Shown here piece after piece: positions 35,881 to 48,063 of a stretch of 64,000 bases of DNA (position 1 is the stretch's first letter; each line of letters begins with the position of its first letter). This DNA comes from Trichoplax sp. H2 (lineage: Eukaryota > Placozoa > Uniplacotomia > Trichoplacea), in contig NOWV01000160.1 in NCBI GenBank assembly GCA_003344405.1, forward strand, positions 1 to 64,000, given 5' to 3'. The notes beneath the pieces were generated by a model. It worked only from the letters and a program-made list of their open reading frames with translations, was not told the DNA's origin and did not search any database. A program made the translations under genes and the position numbers.

Positions 35881-37148
35881 CCACACTTTTCATTCCATTA
35901 CAAATAGCCTATACTTCCTAAAATACTGTAAGTCACAAGGATAAAAGCTAGATAATAAGATGACAATACCAAGGAAATGAGCTGATTAAGTATTAGTTAT
36001 TTTATCTCTACCAAATTCTGTTACAATATTGTATCCTGAAAGTCATTAATAAAGATGGGAAACCATCTTAGTATGAGAACTATAACAAGCTTAATTTACT
36101 TGTGAATAATTTAAATTAGATACTGTAATGTTGACAAGATTAAGTAACATAAATAATGTTGAAATTAGCCTAAGATCTCCTATTATAACAAAGATATCTT
36201 ATCTATCTCGACGATTAAAATAACGCTCTCAATTAATGGATATACGCAATGTAATTAGTTACTATCTATTTCTTATATGGAAAATAGGATGATAATACGC
36301 TGCGTATAGGCGCCAGCAGAAGCTGCTACTGGGCTAATTAAATATATATTTAAAAAGTTATCTTTACTAGGGTAGTTGAAGATATTCTTGTCAGTTGCAT
36401 ATATAATTAGACCTTTTCATAGCTGTTAGCTCTCATCCTCCATTAATATCAGATGCCAACTCAAATTGTCTTAAATTTTAACAATCATCACTGACGTTTT
36501 TGACTGGATTTAAATTTTTTACAGAAACATTATTAAAATTATTTCGCTATAATCTCAGTGCATCAGCAAGTTCTCTTGCTAGAAATGTCAGTTTATTAAG
36601 AATCTTAACTATTCTATGTCATGCCATATATAATTATCGTCTGCAACTAGATTATGAAAGAGTGTACTTGAAAAAGCTTTTTTTCACATAAATTAAAGTA
36701 TATTGTAACAATGAAAAGAAAATCTAAGAGGGAATGATATAACAGATTAAATAAGATTAAGGCACTTAAATTTAATTTTAGGATAACATTTGAAATAAAG
36801 ACTGAATTCCACAGTAATTATAACATTTTGGTGTAAAATAATTCGGTGATTTGATATATCTAGCTGCAGTAATACGATTATCACGGTTAACGAAGCGGAA
36901 AGATTTTATCGCTTACTTTCCTCTTTTCTCTACCGTCAACCTACTCATACCTTTTCTGAAATCTCTATATTGTACATCTTTATGTCATAAACTATGACTT
37001 CATTTATAGAATGCAAATACTTTGAACTTAGAAAACAGTGAATTAACAACGCTCCATAATTAGAATTCTCTAACACGCTCTATTATAGAAAATACTTTGC
37101 TCTCGTATCTGTCATTATAATCTTACTACTGGCAATTTTATCTAGTAT
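35881..37148. other. Intergenic, nothing recognised
   Basis: AT-rich. A 63-codon plus-strand frame at 36,500-36,691 has no family features. It holds the downstream flank of the next receptor. Confidence 0.4.
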
Positions 37149-38165
37149 TTAACTGTTACTTGTGTAATTTACTAGCACTGTACCACTATTATTTCTTTCT
37201 TGATAGACCGATACTGAATTTTCATTATGAAAACATAATTTTGTTAATATTTTACTCTTTACAGCAGATCGGATACTATCAACAAAGTAGCAGTATAGTA
37301 AAGGATTTACAGCTGGATAGAGGAATGAAACATATCTACTGACTATATGTAAATGGTAGGCAACTATACCAGGTAGTGATGACATCAATCCCAATGATCC
37401 AAATGTAAAGATGAATGTCGACGGCAGCATCAGTACCATAAAAATTATTACCAAAAATCCCATTTGTATAGAGGCCTTAATAGTTTTATTATCAACACTT
37501 CGCTTTGATTGCTGATTTGCAGAGGTAGTCAATGCAAAAGTTTTTGAACGTTGGCGATAGAATTTATGGTATATATTAGCATAGCAAAAGATTATAATGA
37601 TTACGGGCAAAATATTCGTTGCAATAAACGTTATGAAGAGAAAAACATTTTCCGCCGCTTCATCACTCAGGTTCGTACAATTTTCAACTTCTACTATTCG
37701 GTAGGTCATGAAAGGTATGCTTACGAAGAGAAGTGAAAACAACCAAATAGCAGTTATAAAATAGATATAACAGCTTTTATGTATTTTTTTACGATAGCAA
37801 ATTGGCCATTTTACCGCATAGTATCGATCAATACTTATGAAGCACTGATGTAAATTATAACACAGTAGCAATAGACTGCCAAGAGAAGGTAGAAGAAAAC
37901 ATAAACCTGGTATTTCGCTTGTAAAGTATTCTGCTGCCCATTGAGGTAAAATGTAAAATCCTCCAAATAAAATACCAATAAGAAATGAACTATTAAGAAC
38001 TGTAAAAAATAGGTTCTGATTTATGTTCGAGGTAACGGTGCATACAAATATCGAAAAATTAGTAATAACAGTAACTACTCCAATAACTGCCCATATGATA
38101 GCATCAGTTAAGATTTCTGAGACATTTTCTTCGTGATTAGAAGTTTCCGTAGAATTATTTGCCAT
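37149..38165 (-). CDS. Class A GPCR, array member (DRY intact)
   Basis: A 338-residue receptor. The open frame extends 40 codons further upstream (to 38,285), but I choose the ATG at 38,165. Its product starts MANNS, matching the MANN starts of two paralogues, and the extra 40 residues are basic with no counterpart. Predicted helices lie near 23-45, 54-74, 90-112, 131-152, 173-199, 233-257 and 270-294. D113-R114-Y115 is followed by W120-P121. C89 and C163 are present, as are P248 in TM6 and N287-P-L-L-Y291 in TM7. Sequons lie at N3, N4 and N14. The C-tail (after 300) is longer than in most members and rich in Ser, Asn and Tyr, so it is a possible phosphorylation region. Confidence 0.94.
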   Translation of the reverse strand: MANNSTETSNHEENVSEILTDAIIWAVIGVVTVITNFSIFVCTVTSNINQNLFFTVLNSSFLIGILFGGFYILPQWAAEYFTSEIPGLCFLLPSLGSLLLLCYNLHQCFISIDRYYAVKWPICYRKKIHKSCYIYFITAIWLFSLLFVSIPFMTYRIVEVENCTNLSDEAAENVFLFITFIATNILPVIIIIFCYANIYHKFYRQRSKTFALTTSANQQSKRSVDNKTIKASIQMGFLVIIFMVLMLPSTFIFTFGSLGLMSSLPGIVAYHLHIVSRYVSFLYPAVNPLLYCYFVDSIRSAVKSKILTKLCFHNENSVSVYQERNNSGTVLVNYTSNS

Positions 38166-40020
38166 GCCTTCTGCAAAGTTCACCATAATGACTGCATCTT
38201 TTGATCGCCAAATTTTCGACAAATTTCTAGATCTACCTACCACCTTGCAAACTGAGTCAGACTTAAAAATTCCTTCTAATTTCAAATTTACAAAGGTGGA
38301 GACATTTGTTCATAGTATGATTTCAAATTGCTTAAGGAGTCTTCTGATAGCTTGAATGATTTATTACTTATCTACATGCTGTAATAGCCTAGAGCATTAT
38401 TTTGTGAAAGGATAAGATCGAGCCATGAATAGCAATATTAAATAGGTTATAGATTCAGCTGCGTATAACTAATAAGTTATGTAAATTGGCCATTATAAAG
38501 TCTACTGTTATAGCCATCGTTATGTTTTCTATCACTGCATCAATAATAAAAGAAAAACTTTGAAAATCCAACTGTATCTTTCGAGCAATCATTTTATTTT
38601 AATGTAGATAGTTCAAATTCAAATCTTAGTAAAAAAACTTAATACTTCATATTTTAAAGCATATCGAAAAATATATCTTAAATTACAGATATATAAATGA
38701 AACTGTCGAATCCCTAACATAGCGATTAAAAATCTGCTCTTAAGTAACAAATAGTTCTTTCCCATTCAGTTGGCAATCACTTGGCGTATAAATTCATGTT
38801 ACTGTAAATCTGGTATTTCTGGTACATTTGCTAGCAATAAAGCATATAGTAGACTGAACAATAGTAAAATTCTAAATTTTTCCAGATTGTAAGTCTGGAT
38901 TACAATTATTATAAATTGTTTGCAACATGAAGTTAGGAAAATAGAATGAGGTAAGGACTATGTGATGCGAAATTATTGATTTAAGCAAAACGTCAATTAC
39001 TTTTCCATACAAGGCAAGAAAAAGGAAACATGCACGGTACGACATTAATTCTGAAAATTCGAAAGTCACTATATTTACTTCTAAACAACCATAGTTATGC
39101 AATGTACAATATCTAAGTATTGATGTTATCCGGAATCAAATTTCCATCTTTGACACTTTAATGCGAGTAAGAATATCAACTACATGCACATAGCTCGGGC
39201 TTTACAAACAATAGTTTTTCGTCCCGTACAACTGATAGAATTTATCAGTTCTTGCTTAGATTTTCACTTACAGTACCATGTGTCGTTATGTGGACAGTGA
39301 TATAACAGAACTGTAGATTAGTTACCAGATGATTGCAATTATTCAGAAGATCTGGTGCAGTAATGCGCATGTAAAGAAACCTAAATATCTGGTATTATGT
39401 ATTACTAACAGTACGGTACAAGCTATAAGTGGGCTGGTATATAAGGTTAAGCCCATAAAATAAAAAGGTATATTCTTTATAGGGATCTATCTATGTGTCA
39501 GTCCGCGTCATCACATTGATTAAAGATATAACAAGTGCAATATCCAATAAGCTCGTATTTTAGTTTCAGTATATCTGAGAAAAAATTGGGCCAAAGCCTT
39601 TTTACTTTAGGGACATTTGTAGGTATACAGAGTAATCATCGTTAATTAGCGAATTTTGGTTGCTTTAACAGTCATTGAAATACAGAAATCAAAAATATGT
39701 ATCAATTTCATAATTTTAAGTAACGCTGCTTTACGCGAAAGACCACAATCTGTTTGTGGCCCTAAGTGTAATGCAAATATTGTAGTTGTTCTACGGATGC
39801 TTTAATAATCCGTTTCAAGCGACATGCAAACATAAAAGAACTATTAAAATTAGCAATACGACAGTAAACAATTGCTTATCACTACTACAGAAATTAATTA
39901 ACAAGATTAATTTGAGGACAGGCATTTCTCAACGAAGAATTGTTTTATCGATTTTACCTACTATACTATTTTCCAGTTTGATATAGTAATAATTCCTTTA
40001 CGAGTAATAGAGCTACGTAC
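38166..40020. other. Intergenic, no firm gene
   Basis: Upstream side of the receptor starting at 38,165. A 76-codon minus-strand frame at 38,872-39,102 and a 66-codon plus-strand frame at 39,786-39,986 show no recognisable domain. If the exon at 40,021-40,170 is real, later exons of that gene should lie here; I could not identify them. Confidence 0.35.
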
Positions 40021-40170
40021 CTTCCAAAATAATTTACCTAATCTTTCTAATGCTCTACTTTTTAAAATTATCGCGCAATGCGGACGCATAGGAAAAATAA
40101 CCGATGCAATTGCTGTTACTAACAAAAGTAATCTACCAGAAATATGAGGATTGTTGCAATTACCTGCCAT
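40021..40170 (-). CDS. Candidate first coding exon with splice donor
   Basis: ATG at 40,170 opens a frame of exactly 50 codons. It is then interrupted by AAG|GTACGT, a good phase-0 splice-donor match, at 40,021/40,020. The peptide has a short polar start (M-A-G-N-C), a hydrophobic stretch at about residues 14-26 (R-L-L-L-L-V-T-A-I-A-S-V-I) and then a basic tail. This is consistent with a signal anchor, a signal peptide or a mitochondrial targeting segment. Its composition is less AT-driven than the neighbouring noise frames. No downstream exon was found and no family recognised. Confidence 0.35.
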
Positions 40171-40724
40171 TCTGTGCTACTTTAATAAAGTAAAATCACA
40201 TTAATATACTTATTTTTAATTTACTAGATAGAAAATTGATTAAGCAATCTGTTACAAATTGCTGCATAATAAAATAGTAAGTAACCGAAAATAGTTCTTA
40301 TGTGAATATAAAAATTATGTAAAAAGAAGTTAGCATATAAATAGTAAACAAGATAATAGAATAAATGTCGCGGAACGCACAAAGTTCCGGACGTGAAAGA
40401 GCACAAGCTGAGGATTCATCGTAAAGAACGTAAGAAACCCTGGTCCGGGCTAGAAAAACAAAGTGTAGTGACTGCAATCACAAAATAAGGTATCACTAAA
40501 AAAAGAAAGCATGTCACTGAATCTCTATTATAATATTATGATAGGAATTCTTCATGAAGGATTAGAGGTAACAAAGCCGAAAATTAAAGTTGAATCCTGA
40601 CTATGTATGACATGCTCGTACTACATCCCGATCATAGTACTAAATATTGCAACAAATGATAAACACAGTAAATTTACGTTAAGCTAAATGACGGCTTCTG
40701 TTATATAAAAGAAAAGTGTGCATT
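40171..40724. other. Intergenic, GC-raised patch
   Basis: A patch around 40,366-40,460 has raised G+C. It begins ATGTCGCGGAACGCACAAAG and stays open for 19 codons on the plus strand before a stop that overlaps a possible donor (TC|GTAAAG). It could be the first exon of a divergent gene facing away from the candidate exon at 40,170, but the evidence is thin. Confidence 0.25.
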
Positions 40725-41349
40725 TATTACAAAACAGCTTTGCAAGAAGATAACGTAATGTACGATCAATAAGTCAATTCCTTGAACCACGTATCAAGGA
40801 ACGATATCTGCTCTATCAGAAACACTTTTGCTCTTATAGCAGACTACACAAAGACTTAAACGCCTAGTATTTTACGTTAAACGCTTAGTTTGAGAATCCA
40901 CTTTATTACTTGATATACTGCATTTATATACTATTCCTTAATAGTTCATTAATCATAGTACGATTAACTTTGGAATCATTCATTGAATTAGATATTAATT
41001 ATAGCTACTGCTCCCTTAAAGCAGACAACAGTATTTACGAACATAGACATCTGATGACTAATACAGAATCGTCAGATTATGATATGTTCTATCACGGAAC
41101 ATTTCCACGATAATTTACAATCTATCATAAGTAAGTTACAATCACAATGATTCAAACTGTAAGCAGATGATTTGCATTCCCTATTATAACTATTAATTTC
41201 AGTATGTGTATATGTGTCACTATCGAAAAAGTTAGTGCTATATTAGAACACAGTATATCCAAATTAGAAGTTAACTAAATAAGGATAGGCTAACAGAATT
41301 ATCCTAAGATAGATATTTCTACACTATTACAGTATGTAACACTGTCACA
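40725..41349 (+). mobile_element. Solo LTR, family gamma copy 2
   Basis: 625 bp from TATTACAAAACAGC (a decayed TGTCAC start) to CACTGTCACA, flanked by GCATT and ACATT (4 of 5). A close match to 1,533-2,162 and, in reverse, to 60,586-61,214. CATTTATATACTA near 40,921 is a probable TATA box and is conserved in all three copies. The 67-codon frame inside it (40,910-41,113) is a by-product of the repeat. Confidence 0.8.
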
Positions 41350-41934
41350 ACATTTTATTCATAGAATTTATTAGGTATACTGCAGAAGTTATATACGCCT
41401 ACAATAAAAACTACATCATTAGGGAAAATTTTCGATCCTTTATGTGTAAATAAAAATTAGCTATAAATAATTTATAAAGCTTATCACATATTTATATAAG
41501 GATGCTTGGCTATTTTTGTATCGGTGCTTAATACATCAAAAGTAATACATCTATCGAGTTCTTAAATGGTCTGGTCATTCGCATTTTGAAATACTACGGA
41601 TTTATTACTTAAAGCGATAATAAATACCGTATCGTATATGAATGAAGAAATTACATCTTAATATAAGTCTATCGCAACTGTGAATGTAACACTAAATATT
41701 CACCGCACAACTTCCGTATGTGATAATTAGAGATACTAGCTACGTAATACTAGAGTAAGTTCTTAACCAACAGTAAAGTACAGTCAAAAAACTTTACCGG
41801 TAGCTGCCTATAAATGTCGTTATAAGTTGGTAATAGAGCTGATGTAGTGTGTCACAATAAGGAGAAAAATAGAAAAGTCAATTTGAGCTAATTTGATTGC
41901 TTTTAGAAGCAATTTTAATATTAGAATAAGGGGC
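41350..41934. other. Intergenic, nothing recognised
   Basis: AT-rich spacer between two LTRs; no coding frame. Confidence 0.4.
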
Positions 41935-42498
41935 TATTACGGTGCGAATAACAATGAAGAGTAAATAACTAAATTTAGTGGTCAACATTTATATGTGGAG
42001 ATAACTAATAATGACTAACAGGAAGAACTACGGTAGTTATTATTTTATTACAGTAAATTATGCTGTACTGTAGTAAGAGTTCTTATACGGTAGCTAATGT
42101 TAATTGATTATAGGGTTGTCTTGTAACGCTTGTCATGAATATCCTAAAAATATTCAATTATAGGTGATACGATAAATAATTCTGTGTATGGACATACTGT
42201 AATCAAATTAACAAGAATCATTCAGTAAATGTCTAAGGTTATAATTGATTTCTATATTAATTTAGCCATCCAATATGAACTAAATTTCATGAACTGTTAT
42301 GACTCATACATGAAAGCTGCTGTCAAAGGGTATTAAGCTTGGCAGATAGTTGAATAATAAAGGAGTTCTATAATTGTTTAATGTAGAACCAAAGCGTCAA
42401 AGTTCTCGTGAGATACTTAAGGGATACTGAATCCGGAGGACTACAGTAATTTAGAGATTTGTTTTAAATTATCTTTGTCACAAAGCTGATTTGTGATA
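41935..42498 (-). mobile_element. Solo LTR, family epsilon copy 1
   Basis: The reverse complement starts TATCACAAATCAGC, ending inward with GGATTCAGTATCCC and a TTAATACCC TATA-like motif. It shares this U3 layout with the alpha LTRs. The plus-strand left part (41,935-42,330) matches 63,310-63,720 closely. No exact target duplication was found, and the left edge is approximate. Confidence 0.65.
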
Positions 42499-44061
42499 GT
42501 CTATTATTACACTCGAAAATTTTTCGTATATATCATTCGTAATACCAAGATTATTTGGTAATATATTTGGATCGAACCTGTAATCTTATAATTAGTTAAA
42601 GTAAATGTTTAATACTATCAAAATCAATGTTTACGTTAGAAGAAGAATGATACTTGATTCCACCCTACTCTGTACGTATATGAAACCATAGATATGTGAC
42701 GTATAAATATAAATAATCTTAGTGACTAGATTATATTATTATATTTTTTCATTAACTTCTTAGGAATATTATATTTTCAAATAAAAAGTACATTAAAAGA
42801 TTAAGTGAAAGCTTTATTTGAAAACATAGATATTTGGGTAGCATAAATATTTTCGTTTATTTTCATTTGAAATCCTCAAAAGTTGTTCAAGGCATGGAAT
42901 TTTTCATAGCTACATCAGACTCGTCAGAAATTGCTATTAGTAGCTTCTTGAAAAAATTTAGTACATCTATGTAAAATATTCTACCGAGAATCTTACTGAA
43001 AGTTATAATGTCGATGTTGTTGCCATATATCGGACTTATAATGATTTGATAAATTTTTCTATTTATCTTCGATGTTAAATTAATGTTTTTAGTCCGTAAA
43101 ATTTCTAAGTGGTAATAATATTCCACTCTTCAAATCTAATCTTTCCATACTGATGATATTTATATGGAATTAAATAAAGCTGATCTAAAGCTTATTAATT
43201 AAAGTAGTTGAACAAATATCGCCAATATAAAGTTTGTTAGCGATTGAATAAGAAATTTTTTTAATTTTTGGATCTCAAGTATATATTGCATATATGTAGT
43301 ACTACTCATAGCACACCAATACACCTAAATTTTGCAAAATACTATTTCTTAATTTCAATGTTCAAAAGTATACGAGATATAATAGCATAAAATAATAGAA
43401 ATTGTCACAAAAATTGTTCTTGATTTAAACGAAAATTATAGTTCGAATGCGTAATTTCATTTACTTTAGGTGGCTATTAAACATGTACCTTTTACGGATT
43501 AGAAGTTTAGCATTTGATTTAATATTCTAATTCAAAGGAATCATTCTTAAAGTCTGTATAACTATTTGGTAATTGAATGAGATACATATTTTCCCTTTAG
43601 ACCTGCAATTATTGAGATTAGTGCTTAAAAGATATTTAACAAAATAATTTTTCTCACATTTACCATAAGCTAAGTCATCTCTTTGAATTATTTGATAAGA
43701 TACTCGCTAATATTCATTTGTGCTCTTATGGAACATTATTACTATTTTTCCTACTTATAACAGTATTATAATTTATAGTAAAGCATAATTTAGATTGGTT
43801 TTTAGTATTACTAAAATATATCGATTATTAGGTCAAGATTGAAGTGGCTTTTAAGACTAAATTTCAGATTAGAGTTTTTACATTGGGATGAATAATTTCT
43901 AGCATGAAAAAAATAATCGCTTATAAGTTATGATTCACTTAATTCTTTACTTAATTTTTCACATTCCAGTTCATACAAAACTATCTAACAATAACAGCGA
44001 TCTTTAAAATAATCAGAAATGAACCTTCGATTTTTAAAATTTAAATTAACATTTCAATCAA
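42499..44061. other. Intergenic, nothing firm
   Basis: A 79-codon minus-strand frame at 42,887-43,126 is rich in Ile, Asn and Lys and has no recognisable motif, so I treat it as chance. The rest is AT-rich and empty. Confidence 0.4.
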
Positions 44062-45078
44062 TTATCCGGAAGCAACTTGACTAATTTTAGGAATAATCGA
44101 TGATTTACTTTTCTGTAGACGAAATAGATTCAGAAAAGCATGCCTAATAGTATCTACAAAGTAAGCATACAATAATGGATTGATAGCTGGGTAAGAAAAT
44201 GCAATGTATCGAGTAATAAACTGCATATTAAGAATAAACTGAACTGATATCGGTAATATCCTGCCGAATTCACTGATAATAAATCCACAAGTATAAGGTA
44301 GCATCATCACAATAAATATGGCTGCTAGTATACCCATTTGTATAGATGCATTAATTGTTTTCTTACTGGTTGTTTTTCCAAGCCTATAGTTGCAGCTAAT
44401 ACTTGGTGCAACGGATTTCTTTCGCTTGCTATAAATCATGTAAAAGGTTTGGGAATAGCAAAAGACAATTACTGTTACAGGGACAAAAAACCAACCTAAG
44501 GATTTCCAGTAGGCAAAAATTCGCTCTGCAAGAAAATTTCCAGAATGAACAACACAACGACTACTAGATAGCGGTCGAAATGTCATCGCTGGTATAAATG
44601 CTGTTGCAAAGGAAAATACCCATAAAATCACTACGATGTATAAATATAAGCTTTTATGCACTTTACGTCGATACTTTATAGGCCATTTAACGGAAAAATA
44701 TCTATCCAAACTCGTAAAACATTGATGTAAGTTATAATTCAGCAAAAATGCTGAACCGAGTAATGGCATAATAGAACAAATTAAATCAAATTGCCGAAAG
44801 TAGTCAAATGCAGCCCATCTTGATAAAATATATATTCCACCAAAGAGGATGCCAATTGCAAAAGAACTACTGATTATAATATGAGATTGATTTCGCAATG
44901 AACGCGATAAAATTAAACTTAAAAAAAGAACTGAATTAGTAATTACTGCAATAACTCCAATAGCTGTCCATAATTCGACACTATTTTGGGGCACTATGAA
45001 AGAAGGTGTTTTATCTGTGACATTGACTTCCATTGCAGTTCCATTTACAGCAGCACTAGAGATATTGTTTTCCATCAC
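44062..45078 (-). CDS. Class A GPCR, array member (DRY intact)
   Basis: A 338-residue, single-exon receptor. Predicted helices lie near 36-57, 67-87, 102-124, 144-165, 186-212, 246-271 and 282-307. D125-R126-Y127 is followed by W132-P133. C101 and C175 form the likely disulphide. TM6 has P261 without Trp, and TM7 has N300-P-L-L-Y304. The N-terminus is about 10 residues longer than in most members, with sequons at N5, N12 and N19. Loop 3 is short and basic. Two adjacent ATGs begin the frame; the first is used. This is the nearest intact relative of the truncated pseudogene at 25,846-26,500. All activation motifs typical of this family are present, so it is a good reference copy. Confidence 0.95.
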   Translation of the reverse strand: MMENNISSAAVNGTAMEVNVTDKTPSFIVPQNSVELWTAIGVIAVITNSVLFLSLILSRSLRNQSHIIISSSFAIGILFGGIYILSRWAAFDYFRQFDLICSIMPLLGSAFLLNYNLHQCFTSLDRYFSVKWPIKYRRKVHKSLYLYIVVILWVFSFATAFIPAMTFRPLSSSRCVVHSGNFLAERIFAYWKSLGWFFVPVTVIVFCYSQTFYMIYSKRKKSVAPSISCNYRLGKTTSKKTINASIQMGILAAIFIVMMLPYTCGFIISEFGRILPISVQFILNMQFITRYIAFSYPAINPLLYAYFVDTIRHAFLNLFRLQKSKSSIIPKISQVASG

Positions 45079-46650
45079 TTCTTAATTCTAGTATTAAATG
45101 TATGGGCTATAGAGAACTAAATAAGTGCGATTTTTTAACTGAAGTAGTAGCTAATTTAGTAAGATAATAAATAGTTGATGTAATTGGACTTAATGTACGG
45201 TGTTCGTGATGAATGTTAACCATTACGACTATGGAATTTATTCCTACATAAAACATGAGTATTGTTTAATCATCAGCAAACAAAAAAATATTTACGTATC
45301 TTATCCATGTCCCACGATGATCAAATTCGATAAATCATAATAGTTTGATATTAATGAATATAATTATTTTAATGAACTTATGAAAAACTATAGTCAGTTT
45401 TTGCATGAATCATAATTTACGGTACAAAAAATATATATGAACGTACATTGCATAAACTGACATTTAAGTGCATTAATCAAGCCCTGTTCTGATCTACAAA
45501 GGAGTCTTTAAGTTAGCTTCTTAAGAATGCCCCAATGTGTCTTAACGACGTCATTACTGTTTATTTACTGCATAAATTAAACTTCTTTTCTTACGCTATG
45601 CTGTATTAATTTATGAGCATATATTATAGATACAGCTGTATTTGACTCGTTGACTTGAAAATAAATATTTGCTATGGTTACACAACACTTGCATTGCTTT
45701 ACTAGATATTTAAGCCTATCTTAATGTTGTTCGCTGTACTATTACTACAAAGTTTCTAAATCTATTACCTTTCAACGAAGTTTAATTAAACGACAATACC
45801 ATACTATAATCATTGCGGCTTTAAACTTAATATCAATGATTAAATGTTATCATAGTTTATTAATTCATTAAAATATTTTAAAAATTAAACCGAAACATAG
45901 AAGTACCAGAAAACTATTCACAAGTACCGATAAACTTAGCAAAACGATTTGTGATAAAACTAGTCTCTTGACTAGTGATATTGGCTATTTTCTGCTATTT
46001 AAGTTATTTCCACCCCCTAAAAAAGACAATAGTTTGTAAACAATTACATAAAAATTATTAATCTTTTAATTTAAATTATTTACGACAATATCAATATCTA
46101 CAGTTATTATGATCTCTTTTCATACAACAATACATAACATAGAAGTATACATAATTATAATTAATTAAGCTTTCTACTGTTTTTGAAGGAATCCTTCAGT
46201 TTTGTTAGATTTTTGAAGTCAACATTGAAATTTTTCCTACTATATCTCGTAAAAACTAATAATAGTGAATCATCAATTTAACAATTGTCAACATAAATAT
46301 TTTAAAACGATATTAGGATTTCTAGAAAGCATCTTTCATTATTAAAACAATATATTAATCACTGCAAACTGCGCAAGAATAAATGTCAATATAATCTAGT
46401 TTCAAATGGATTTTAGTATTGATAAGACAATCCTCATAGATTTCGTAAGTAGAATATTCATTTTAATTCAATAACTTAATATATAATATAATTTTTAAAG
46501 TTTAGTAAAATAAGAGTATTTCGATTGAATTTAATCATTAGCCATTACTAATAATCTTAAATTTCGCCGACGCCAATCCGAACTGTTGATTTGTCAATGG
46601 AGTAAATCAAATCAAACTGGACAAAGATTTGAGAATGTAATACATGTTGC
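45079..46650. other. Intergenic, nothing recognised
   Basis: AT-rich, with no coding frame and no matched repeat. Confidence 0.45.
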
Positions 46651-48063
46651 AGTAAAGGACTAAAAGTAGAGTCCTTTATAGCTTTTAGTACGCAACTAGT
46701 ATTATTTTACTATACAAAATACCTAGAAAATGATAGTGTCTTTAAGTTTTACCCTGCCAAATCATCATGTCGCCGTCTTATCTTCTTCATTATTTTACAA
46801 GGTATTATATAGATTACTATATAAGTACCATTAGAGCAAATGCCTAATCTAGAGAAACGGCGTTTTATCGTCTATTCAAATTGTAACAAAATTTGACTTA
46901 GTAACAAAACCCTATCCTTAGAGAAAGGGGATTTATAACATGACGATAAAGTACTGTATATGAAGTCTATAATCGTACAGTTACCGTACAATCTGACGCT
47001 AAAACATCAACTGTCAATACTCACGAATACTCAGCAATGCTAATGTCAGAAAAGTAGTCGAAATAATCATATAAATTTTTGGATAAGCGGGATTTTGTAA
47101 AGATTACAGTAATCGCTACTTAGCTAATTAAAAAATTTTTTATGACTATCACGATTACTTTTCTGACATTAGCATCGCTGAGTATTAACAGTTGATGTTT
47201 TAGCATCAGGTTATACTGTAACTGTACGATGATAGACTACATTATAGTACTTTGCCGTCATGTTATAAATCCCCTTTCTCTAAGGATAGGGTTTTGCTAC
47301 TATGTTAAATTTAGTAACAATTTGAATGGACGATCAAACGCCCTTTCTTTAGATTAGGCATTTGCTCTAGGGCTACTTGTATAGTAATCTATATTGTTTT
47401 AATACCTTGTAAAATAATGAAGAAGAAAAGATGGGGCGACATGATGATTTGGCAGGGTAAAACTTAAAGACACTATCACTTTCTAGGTATTTTCTATAGT
47501 AAAATAGTACTGTCACAAACTTATGTTGCGAACTACTAGACTAAACTAAACTAATAGATTACTGATGCCTTGCTCCACTACACCTGGAGACCTACTGTAT
47601 GGTAGTTCTTTACTACTTTCGGTCACACAGGGATAAGACCGTTCTAAAAGATTAGTATAGTTTTTATTAGTAGAGTAGCCGAGTACCTTCTCGTACACGA
47701 TCTAATATGGAACTCAGGAACTGAGCATTCGCTCGTCCTTTTATACCATTCCACTAAATTTATGGTGCATACATAGTAACTTGACAATATAAGATTTACA
47801 TGATTTGTAGTGGGTGCTAACGTGTCGCCATTATTAATATCTACTGTATATAGGCTCTACTAATTAATTGCAAATACAATTATGCCTTTTATTGTCTAGC
47901 AATCTAGACATTAATATTCTTAATTTCAATTATCACTTACCAATATGATCCATTAGCTAAATACTGACAAACTCAATTTAGTTAGCAAGTACGGTGCTTT
48001 GCTCCGTAACAAGTACTAGTTACATACTAAAAGCTATAAAGGACTCTACTTTTAGTCCTTACT
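46651..48063. mobile_element. Compact foldback element with nested LTR
   Basis: A left arm (46,651 to about 47,090) is followed, after about 40 bp, by its own reverse complement (about 47,130-47,510 plus 48,017-48,063). Without the nested LTR the element is about 905 bp, nearly all inverted repeat. It begins AGTAAAGGACT and ends AGTCCTTACT. It lacks the interior seen in the copies at 1 and 34.5 kb, so it looks like an internally deleted, non-autonomous form. No target duplication was visible at the ends. Confidence 0.85.
47511..48011 (+). mobile_element. Solo LTR, family eta copy 2, nested in the foldback element
   Basis: 501 bp from TGTCACAAAC to GCTCCGTAACA, with exact AGTAC pentamers at 47,506-47,510 and 48,012-48,016. 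Removing it restores the AGTACTAGTTACATAC junction seen in the other foldback arms. GCTCG...CCTTTTATACC near 47,690-47,745 parallels the TATA region of the copy at 6,493. This clean insertion confirms both the ends and the 5-bp duplication of the family. Confidence 0.92.

Noticed and set aside
38166-38285. The 40-codon N-terminal extension as part of the receptor
   Set aside because: Basic, without counterpart in any paralogue; the start at 38,165 (MANNS) matches the MANN starts of two other members.
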